Shown here: piece after piece, positions 55,446 to 64,000 of the stretch
Layout of the letters: every line of letters starts with the position of its first letter
How positions within the stretch are numbered: the first letter of the stretch is position 1
Assembly (NCBI GenBank): GCA_013407085.1
Contig: JACCGJ010005485.1
Location: forward strand, 1-64,000
Length of the DNA stretch: 64,000 nt
Origin: Atriophallophorus winterbourni
Taxonomy: Eukaryota; Platyhelminthes; Trematoda; Plagiorchiida; Microphallidae
Direction of reading: 5' to 3'
Notes under the pieces: generated by a model
The model's database searches: none
What the model was told of the DNA's origin: nothing
What the model saw: only the letters and a program-made list of their open reading frames with translations
Position numbers and translations under genes: made by a program

Positions 55446-56444
55446 ATATCTGGTAACCTGATTGTCGAAAAAACTCAACAGATGGAAAGATGAGTAGAGC
55501 ACTTCTCCTCTCTCTACTCTAGGGACAGTACGGTTCTACCCCATGCACTCAAAAATGTCAAGCGGTTGCCGACCATTGAATATCTAGATACCCCTCCTAC
55601 TCTTGATGAGCTTAATAAGGCAATCGACCGCTTAGCGAATGGGAAGGCCCCTAATGACGACGGAATTCCACGTAAGCACATCAAATGCGGTAGAGCAGCA
55701 TTATTACAACCTCTTCAACATTTGCTTCATCAGTGCTCACAGGAGGGGGGTGTTCCACAAGAGATGCGAGACACAAAGTTCATCACGCTATTTTAGGACG
55801 AGAACAGAAGGCATTTACATACGCACGCAAAGTGATGGTAAGCTTTTCAACCTGAACCGGTTGAGAGCACAAACCACAGCACGGGATGTGCTAATTTGTG
55901 ACCTGTTTTTTGTCGATGCTGCAGCCTTTGTTACTCACTCCCAAGAGAACCTACAGTCGCTAATTGACATTTTTTCGTCGGCATGCAATGACATTGGTCT
56001 AATAATCAGCACGAGAAAGACCAAAGTCCTTGGTCAAGGGACTGTATCGCCACCAATCATCACTGTTGGAAACTGTCAGCTTGAACCAGTAAATCATTTC
56101 ACATATCTTGGTTCAACCATTGCGGATAAGCTCTCGCTAGACACGGAGATTGATAAACGGATTAGCGGTGCAGCTGTCATTTTGTCCCGATTGATCTCTC
56201 GTGTTTGGGGTAACCTCAAGCTGACTGTAAGGACAAAGATGAAGGTATACAGCGCGTGCGTACTAAATGCTTTACTGTACGGCAGTGAAACCTGGACCAC
56301 CCACGCAAGACACGAACGGAAGCTAAACGCTTTCCATCTATGAAGCATCCGTCGTATCTTGAACATATCGTGGGTGGATAGAGTGAATAAAGCTGAAGTG
56401 CTTTCAAAAGCCGATCTACAGAGCATGTTCACCCTATTGACAAA
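55446..56444 (+). pseudogene. RTE-X LINE, copy C, internally deleted
   Basis: RT starts TLDELNKAIDRLANGKAP, NDDGIP and runs to TKFITLF. It then jumps to RTRTEGIYIRTQSDG, so about 0.48 kb relative to copy A is missing, including the FIDLTKAFD and GVKQGC boxes. The catalytic box reads FVDA (DLFFVDAAAF). The C-terminal FTYLGSTIADKLSLDTEIDK and ETWTTHARHERKLNAFHL follow, with a stop after HL. It is truncated at 56444 where the repeat C leader begins. Confidence 0.85.
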
Positions 56445-56744
56445 ACGCCTATCAGTAGAAGCATTTCTGCCAGGTCACACAGACCACGCGTGCTAGCCAG
56501 GAGCAGGACTTGATTGTGAGAGGCTATATGAGACGCGGGCCATTAGAGCATGTTTGGATTTAAGAGCTTATCCTTAAAACCGCCCAGGCTGTGACAACCT
56601 TGGAACCATTGCAAAGAACTAAACCATACATAAAACATTGGTGTTCAGTTATTCCAATCGTATGCTCTATCTAGGTTACATAGAATGAATACTAGTAACT
56701 ACGGGTCATATATACCTTAGCGACCAAATGATTAATATCATATA

Positions 56745-56772
56745 TAATATAATAATAATAATAATAATAATA
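56745..56772. repeat. (ATA)n microsatellite
   Basis: About eight AAT/ATA units. The counterpart at 61849-61871 is shorter. Confidence 0.9.
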
Positions 56773-57609
56773 TAATTCGAAATGACAACCAAATATCTCA
56801 ATAAATATTCTATCCATCCCGATTTGATTACATATTATTTCGTTATTTCAATATCAACTTACTCGCAGGCGATTCCAATTCAGGTGAATCACCTGTGAAA
56901 CAACGAAGATTTCACGTTTGTATAGCACTTAAGATTACCATGTTTGTGAATAGGAGATGAGTTCTTGAACGTTTGGTTTGGAAATAAGTTGGTAAAAATC
57001 GTCCTTCAAAGTAATTATTGTAAATTTGCTAAAACGATTATCATTAAACAAGTGTGTCAAACAAGGCTAATCTAGGTAGAATCTCCAACTTTAATAAAAT
57101 TCACATTTTCTGTAAGGCCACGATTTCCAGTGGTTTAACTTTACAGAAAACAGAGAAACGAGGGCTGAGTGAACGCCTGGACGTTGGTTGAAATAGCTGT
57201 ATGGTAGTTGGAGAGTGGATATATGACGACGTGTGATGTAGACTGGAAAAACGACTTAGTAGATAACTCAAGTATGTGAGTGGTCTCGTTCATTACTTCG
57301 TAAATTACGATATGATCACCTAATTATCGAACACATATCATGGCAATTGAGCCGATTACATGAAGTTGTTGCAACATACCTTGAATACTCATCGATTTGG
57401 CAGAATTGAATATGATTGCATATTCAGATTGTAGCACGTTAAGCAAGTATTTTAATGCTGCGTGGATTATTGTAAACCTAGAGAACGTGGTTTACTGCCA
57501 GAATATATATCGAAAAAACAAGCAGATTGTTAGGTATCCTTCAATGAATATTTGGAAGAAAGTCGCTGGTAACGCTACCAATGATAATGAGCGTATACCT
57601 TTGCCCTAA

Positions 57610-58080
57610 GATGGTGTATGCAAAAGATTCCTGGTCTACTTGTCTGCGAAAAGATAATACTCTCTTCTATAGAATTTATCACAGAGCAACACAGTTAGTG
57701 ATGGGTCTTTGAGATATTCAGTACACCGACAAATTGCGACGTCTGGGTCCATGTGAGTTTAACCAAAGAGGATACGTCGCGATAATTTTCTTTACTATAG
57801 AATTCTGTCTAGAGAACGACGTGCACTATGACACTTGTTTCCTGAATGTGGTGAGAGATTGACACGTGGACGTGCCTCAAACATTTATACCTCAAAGTTC
57901 CGTAATGATTTTCGATGCCATTATTTCGTCGTAAGTTTTAGAACTTAATGGAATTCCCTATCTTGTCACGTGTATCTTCTGGTCTGGCGGTATTTAAATT
58001 TGTAAAAGAACATCATTTGTGAGCCATACATTTGATATACTCTACACGTTAAATACTATATTTTTCACATTTTTATCGAT
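57610..58080 (+). pseudogene. CR1-like LINE C-terminal remnant (family I), copy 1
   Basis: IYHRATQLVMGL, then QYTDKLRRLGPCEF and, in other frames, the LWNSL-like end. The order IYHRATKLVRG...Y..RL..L matches the CR1-G and CR1-H C-termini. Multiple stops. Confidence 0.65.
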
Positions 58081-58400
58081 AACTATGTATGCTCTATGAT
58101 CTTTAAATGGTTCTGGTTGTGAGCTGTTGGGTTGAACATCTGCTAACTTATTAGATTGATTGCGTTAAACGTGCCTACACTAAGGGACCCGCACATTAAT
58201 GTTTATCCGCTGCAGAACAGGAGGCCAAATTGTGATGGCACTTCCTTGTATCGATGATTGATACGCATCGGAATTGCGTGTCTGTTTCTAGATTCGCTTT
58301 TTATGTACCTTTATCCTAGTACCGAATTCTGAAGATGCTACTCATTTGGAATACACAAGCAACTTAATCTGTCAACAGACGTTGATCACACATGTACAAC

Positions 58401-58929
58401 TCATGTAAGGGTTGGTGCGTCAATTTTCTTAATATCTTAACAAAATCAATGCTTAACACAGCTCGACCAGTTCTCTGTCAGCATAGGAGTTGTCAGGTGG
58501 ATGCAATTTTAACCTGATCTCTGTGCCTACTGACACCTTTGGTCTGACATAGCTTCTGTGTCAAAAGCGAATCGTAGCCAGAAATTGTTTAATCTATCAT
58601 TTCAAATTTTCTTTTCCTTTTATATAGAGAAATCTCTCTGTTTTTGTTTTTTCAGATCGGATCGCCAGTGGAAATGAATCATCACCGCTCGGGAACAAAG
58701 GGTTTACTATTTGGTTCTGAAAATTGATAACATGAAAATAGATTCACTTAGTTAGTTGGTTATTCAAGGTAGTACAAGGTTTTTAATGATCTAAAAAGCA
58801 GCAAGCTTAACAATAGTCATGAGATAGTAAAATATAAAACGTACTTTTATAAAATAAAATAAGCAATTAGATTAAACATTATAAAATTATGCGGTATACG
58901 ATTTATTCAATAAAACTTGGTCTAATTTC
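58401..58929. other. AT-rich, holds an inverted family A arm
   Basis: 58480-58600 is the reverse complement of family A (ACCTTTGGTCTGACATAGCT, CTGTGTCAAAAGCGAATCGT). The rest (58601-58929) shows nothing. Confidence 0.5.
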
Positions 58930-59345
58930 GTTTTATAGTCATGCAAGCCAATGGCTTGGAGATGACGCCTCAAAAATGCTTTTAGAATGAGCTGTCATCC
59001 CAACTCTTATGGTTTTCATAACTATCCTGCAAACGTCTTTGCCCTGCAAGTTCGGTTCGCCCAATGGTTGACATTCTGATTTAAACGCACCACAGAGTAG
59101 ATCTCACATTGTATACACTTGACATCGCCAGCGTTGAAGGCTCCTTCGGAGTAGGGTGAACATGCTCTGTAGACCAGCTTAAAAAAGTTCGTCAGAATTT
59201 GATACTTTGTGCATCCACAATATGTTCAATATACGGCGGAAGCTTCTTATAAGGGAAGCGTTTAACTTTCGTTCGTGTCCTATGTGAAAGATGCAGATTT
59301 CACTGCCACATAGTGAAGCTAATTGGGATCCGTATTTTGAAATGT
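58930..59345 (-). pseudogene. RTE-X LINE C-terminal remnant
   Basis: The minus strand gives HERKLNASLIRSFRRILNIL, AGLQSMFTLLRRSL and GKDVCRIVMK, collinear with copy A. Decayed. Confidence 0.75.
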
Positions 59346-59649
59346 GATATCAAAGCTATCTTATTTGAAGGATCCGACGCAAGTGATAAAAAGCAACATC
59401 GTTAATAAAGTACAAGCTATTGTTGGCAAGTAGTTGCGCCGCGCTCTAAACATCAGATGTCCGAAAAGTCTTTTTAACTTTCAACGAAAGAAAAGAAGCA
59501 ATCAAAATCTGCTGGGATTTAATGCGATTACATATGCCACGTGCTATGAGACACAATCGAATTTTTCACTGGACGAGCCATAAACACAAAGGTAAAATAA
59601 TGGTAGGACGATTCGCGTAAGCCAAGCTGATCCAAATGAGTTGCACTCA
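59346..59649. other. Unassigned
   Basis: No coding or repeat signal that I can support. Confidence 0.35.
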
Positions 59650-60055
59650 ATTGGGATGAACTAAGCCATACATAACGCATAAGTGTTGAGTTATTACAAT
59701 CGTACACTCTATCTAGTGCACATAAAGTCTAGTAAGTACAGATTATAAAATCCCTAACGACCAAATAATTAACATTATTTTGTAGAGTTTCAATCTTTGG
59801 TGAAAATAACTTCGAAATGACAACCAAATATCTCAATAAATATTATATCTATCTCCATCTCATTGCATAATATTTCGTTATTTCAATAAAAACTTACTCT
59901 TTTTCAATTGCAATGCTATGAATTCCGGATTGTCGGGGTGATAAAAACCACCTGTGAAACAACGAAGATTTCACATTTGGATAGCACTTATGAATAACAT
60001 GTTTGTGAATAGGAGATGAGTTTTCGAACGTTTGGTTTGGATATGTGCTGGTTAA
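59650..60055 (+). repeat. Dispersed duplication, unit 2 (partial)
   Basis: GTTGAGTTATTACAATCGTA, AAATGACAACCAAATATCTC and ACCTGTGAAACAACGAAGAT match 56640-56985 and 61735-62080. It is truncated where RTE-X copy B begins. Confidence 0.8.
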
Positions 60056-61708
60056 AACGTCAAACAATGTAATGCTGGGTTAAAATCTCGTGTCCAGAAC
60101 CTTCAGTTTTGCACAGACTAGTGAATGATCAGTGTTACAGTATGCCCTTTGTTATGATCTGGGGAGAAGTTTGCTTCCTATGTTAGTGCGCCTAACAAGA
60201 ATAAGATCAAGCTGATGTCAATGCTTGGTGCGTGGATGTTTCCAAGAGAATTTATACTGCGGTTTTGTTTGAAAGAAAGTGTTACTGACAAAAAGGCTGA
60301 ACTGTGTGCACAATTCTAAAAGGCGTTGTCCATTTTCATTGATTTTACCTACGCCGAACCTTCAGAGACAGTTTTGCCAAGACCTTTAATCTGTACCAAC
60401 TCTAGCATTGAAATCACCCAATACCACTACACAGTTACTTTGTGGAACGTTTTTGAGCACTGTTGCTCTGTTATGCTAAAAAGCATCTTTTTCAGCAGGC
60501 TTCGCAGAGAGCGTCGGTGCATAAACGTTGACCAACGCAATGGTACCAGCAATGTATCTAAGAGTCCAGATCCGTTCGCTCGCAAAGCTGATCGGTTCTG
60601 AAGCTCTAAGTAGGTCGTTTTGAACGGCAAACCCAACTCCATGCAGTCGAGGCTCACCAGAACCCCTGCTTTTCCAAAAAATGTGTAATCTCCTTCTGTT
60701 AGTATGCCAGTGTCTGGTAGTCGCTTCTCTTGCAGGGCAGTCACGTCGACATTCTAACCTCTTTAGCTCATTGTTAATTACTGGTGATTTTCTTACGCCT
60801 TTGATATTCTACACGACGTCATGAAATCCAATAAGCATGGACTGGACGTTCCAGGTTCCCATTTTCAGAAATGACATTTGTTTTTTAGTAGTTCGTTTAG
60901 CTGGTGTGAAAAAAACAGTCTGCTTGTCGGTTGATCCCTAATCCCCATGCACCCAATGACTACAGCAGACCATGGCGAGTGAGGCACCATATTAGCTGGG
61001 GGCTGCCCGGATTGAGGCTGGCGGTAGCCGTCCAGTGATACCTGAATATCTCTTCCACCGTCGGAAGAAGCCCCAGGGTCGCTAAGCACTAGGCCAATTG
61101 AGCCGCAGCTTTTAACCGGTATCTGTTGCTTCCCATGTTATTATCCGTAGAAGCGGATTAGAGTGTCTGCTCCATTGGTGTGTTGTGATGTACGCCCGGG
61201 CAGTTCAGAGTGGAGAACTAGCTGTTGCCCATGCAGCAAGAGCTCCCTCTCCACGGCACAACCTGAAGCAAAGGAACAGCTAGGCTGATACGTTTAGACA
61301 ACGAAGCTGTCGCAGGAGTTGACAGGGCGAAGTTGAATAAAACTTCGGACTGCATAACGGGACTCCGGCTCTGATTATTTTCTCGAGGTTGACTCTTGAA
61401 GCCTTTTCCATGAATGGATTTAGCCACAAAGAAGTGGAGGTTTGAGAAAAGAGTATCTTTCTCCTAGGTGGACCAACGTCATGGACGTACAAGCTCCACA
61501 AGCCAAAAGCATGCTGGTTTTGAGGCGCCAGTCAGCCGCATCGACCGTTCTCCTATCAGTAGAAGCAGTTCCGCCGGGTCACACAGACCACGCGTGCAGG
61601 CCAGGAGCTGGACTCGGTTGTGAGAGGCTATATGAGACGCGGGCCATTAGAGCATGTTTGGACTTAAGAGCTTATCCTTAAAACCGCCCAGGCTTTGACA
61701 ACCTTGGA
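60056..61708 (-). pseudogene. RTE-X LINE, copy B: 5' leader and endonuclease
   Basis: The minus strand starts CCAAGGTTGTCAAAGCCTGG, then the shared repeat C leader (61708-61436), then the family-specific leader (61435-60890). The endonuclease contains GTWNVQSM (about 60850), TALQEKRLPDTGILTEGDYT (60744 on; the catalytic E is replaced by K or shifted) and decayed pieces down to VCAKLK near 60110. RT is absent, so it is 3'-truncated, which is unusual for LINEs and probably due to later rearrangement. Confidence 0.8.
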
Positions 61709-62679
61709 ACCATTGCAGAGAAATATGCCATACATAATACATTGGTGTTGAGTTATTCCAATCGTATGCTCTATCTAGATTACATAAAATGAATTCTAGT
61801 AACTACGGATCATATATACCTTAGCGACAAAATGATTAATATCATATATAATATAATAATAATAATATAATTCGAAATGACAACCAAATATCTCAATAAA
61901 TATTCTATCCATCCCGATTTGATTACATATTATTTCGTTATTTCAATATAAACTTACTCGCAAGCGATTCCGATTCAGGTGAATCACCTGTGAAACAACG
62001 ATGATTTTACGTTTGGATAGCACTTAAGATTAATATGATTGTGAAGAGGAGATGCGATTTTCAACATTTGGCTTGAAAATGTGTTGGTAAAAACTTCCTT
62101 AAAAGTAATGTGTCCTCCGAGGACATGTGTATCGTAAATTTACTAAAAAGATTATCATCAAATAAGAGTCTGTCAAACAAGTGTTTGTCAAATCGAGGTA
62201 AAATCTCCAACTTTAATGAAGTCGGTCTTTTCTGTAACGCCACGATTACAAATGGTTCAACGTTTCAGAAAACCAAGAAAAGGGGCTGAGTAAACCTGGA
62301 TGTTAGTTGAAATAGCTGTATGTTATTTGGAGAGTGGAAATATGACGACGTGTGATGTAGACTGGAAAAACGACTCAGTACATGACTCAAGTGTGTGAGA
62401 GGTCTCGTCTTGTTCATTACTTCGTAAATTACGATATGATCACCTAACGTTCGCACACATATCATGGCAATTGAGCCGATTACAGGAAGTTGTTGCAACA
62501 CATCTTGAATACTCATAGATTTGGCTGATTGAAATAAGGTTGCAAATATGGATTGTGTTAATACAAGTGTCTTAATACTGCGTGAATTAGTGGAAACTTG
62601 AAAAAACGCGGTTTACTGCCAGTGTATATATGTCGAAACAACAGTCAGATTGTTAAGTATCCTTTGATGAATATTTGGA

Positions 62680-63110
62680 ATAATCATGCTGGTAATGCTA
62701 CCACGGATAATGAACGTCTACCTTCGCCAAGAGATGGAGTATGCTGTAGAATTCTGGTCTACTTGCCTGCACAAAATCTATCACAGGGCAACACAGTTAG
62801 ATATAGGTCTATGCATTTTTCCGTACACCGAGATATTGCGACGTTTGCGTCTATGTGACTTTACCCAAAGAATGATTTGGGGCGATAATATTCTTGCCTA
62901 TAGGATTCTTTCTGAAGATCGACATGCATCAAGAATGTGGTTAGAAATTGGCACGTGGACGTGCCTTAACCATTTATATTCCAAGTTCCCGTAATTATTG
63001 TGGACGCCATTTTTCACCCTAATTGTTATATCTTTAAGGAATTCCCTACCTCGTCATGTGTATCTCCTGTAAATGAACATCATTCGTGAGCCATACATTT
63101 GATATATTCT
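62680..63110 (+). pseudogene. CR1-like LINE C-terminal remnant (family I), copy 2
   Basis: MEYAVEFWSTCLHKIYHRAT is followed by LRRLRLCDFTQRMIWGDNIL and AYRILSEDRHASRMW. It preserves a little more frame than the 57610 copy. Confidence 0.7.
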
Positions 63111-63524
63111 AGCCCTTATATATAATATGTTTCACGTTTTTATCCATACCTTAATCCCGTGGGGCTGTAAAGTATTAACTTATTCACCAATAAATCCTTG
63201 AATACTATAAGTGAAATGATGATGTGCATGCATTTATTTCAAACATATTCATATATAATTAACATTGACATTGAGCATGCAGCGCGTCATTTGTCCAATT
63301 AATGGCGTGACAGCTTCATATAAGATATTAGCTCGTTTTAAATTGGCGTGTAAATACTAATCAATGACGGTCATTGTAACTTCTATGTTCAGGCCATGTA
63401 TATATTTAAGAATCTCCTCTGGAAATTTGCAACATAATGCGAAACATTTTGGCTTAGATTTTGTGATATGTTGGGTTCGATGATTAGATTTGAGCAACTT
63501 GCTGGCAACAGTAATTTCTGTTGG

Positions 63525-63690
63525 AAGTGTTTCTTGGTAATGTTTCGCTTCTGACATATTAGCTAAGTCACACCGAGGGTGTCAGTACGCACAAAGATCG
63601 GGGTTAAAGTGCATTCAATACTAAGTTGCCTCAGAACTGTACAGGCCATGATAGGCGCTAAGCAGGTTAAGATAGGCGTAATTATGCATG
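63525..63690 (+). repeat. Repeat family A, copy in duplication unit 3
   Basis: TAATGTTTCGCTTCTGACAT, GAGGGTGTCAGTACGCACAA and TTGCCTCAGAACTGTACAGG match 55270-55400. It is absent from unit 1 at this position. Confidence 0.65.
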
Positions 63691-64000
63691 CTGTATAATC
63701 CTTAAATGGTTTTGTTTGTGTGCTGAGGTGTAGAACATCTGCTAACTGATTAGCTAAATTGCGTAATCCGTGCCTACACTAAGGGACCCGCACGTTAATC
63801 TTTATCCGCTGCAGAACAGGAGGCCAAATTGTGGAGGGTTGTATTTGGTATCAGTGATTGATACGCACTGAAATTGCGCGTCTCTTTCTAGATTCGCTTT
63901 TTATGTACATATATCCTAGTACCGAATTCTCCAGATACTACTCGTATGGATTACGCGAGCAAGTTATTCCGTCAGCAGACGTTGATCCCCTACATGCACA

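Larger units (their letters stand above)
56445..58400 (+). repeat. Dispersed duplication, unit 1
   Basis: It starts with the last part of repeat C (to about 56611). Then ATTGGTGTTCAGTTATTCCA, an ATA/TAA microsatellite, ATTTCACGTTTGTATAGC, a CR1-I C-terminus and CTAAGGGACCCGCACATTAA. It is collinear with 61548-64000 at an offset of about 5.1 kb, rising to about 5.6 kb after an insertion in unit 3. Confidence 0.85.
61548..64000 (+). repeat. Dispersed duplication, unit 3 (runs off the window)
   Basis: Collinear with 56445-58400, with about 0.5 kb extra between roughly 63150 and 63690, which includes a family A arm. It ends at the window edge within TCAGCAGACGTTGATC, which matches 58375-58390. 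Confidence 0.85.

Noticed and set aside
1..64000. A new defence or metabolic gene system
   Set aside because: All long coding stretches resolve to delta-tubulin, a PRPF4-like exon, or retroelement enzymes. No other gene cluster is supported.

Overview
The window looks like nuclear DNA of a parasitic flatworm, most likely a digenean fluke with a large, repeat-rich genome. This rests on one well-preserved host gene broken by introns, one of them only 36 nt long, and on a dense load of retroelements related to those described from trematodes (RTE/SR2-like and CR1-like LINEs, Ty3/Gypsy LTR elements). There are no prokaryotic features. The species cannot be named from the sequence alone.

Two host protein-coding loci are visible. 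(1) A complete delta-tubulin gene lies on the minus strand at 19094..5684. It has six exons whose splice phases agree at every junction and which encode a 480-residue protein. (2) At 46341-46543 on the plus strand is an acceptor-preceded exon that resembles the C-terminal WD40 repeats of the U4/U6 snRNP protein PRPF4. No upstream exon of that gene was found.

Layout: 1-5.65 kb holds a short repeat, a tRNA-like repeat, a broken Gypsy pol, and RTE-like and CR1-like tails. 5.7-19.1 kb is the delta-tubulin gene, its introns filled with short repeats, two elements with inverted ends, and a LINE remnant that carries two later insertions. 19.1-21.2 kb is unassigned. 21.2-30.8 kb has three minus-strand CR1 copies (one with an intact 926-residue ORF2) and a Gypsy remnant beside a 236-bp tandem duplication. 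30.8-36.9 kb is a three-level nest of non-LTR elements. 36.9-44.1 kb has opposing Gypsy fragments, the plus-strand one split by a CR1 element and ended by a second. 44.1-49.5 kb holds the PRPF4-like exon and repeats. 49,559-53,031 is a full-length RTE element with a 1009-residue ORF and a perfect 15-bp target-site duplication. 53-64 kb is made of RTE-X and CR1 remnants and a segment present in three direct copies.

Apart from the two host loci, nearly all coding potential is retroelement-derived. 'RTE-X' is used here as a working label for one degenerate family (APE endonuclease, RT, C-terminal CCHC/C2H2-like finger). Its exact clade was not established. No CRISPR array, rRNA, intact tRNA or convincing new non-transposon system was found. 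The most informative signals are the tubulin gene structure, the repeat-derived splice donor, the young RTE insertion, the 5' leader shared by two LINE families, and the datable nests.
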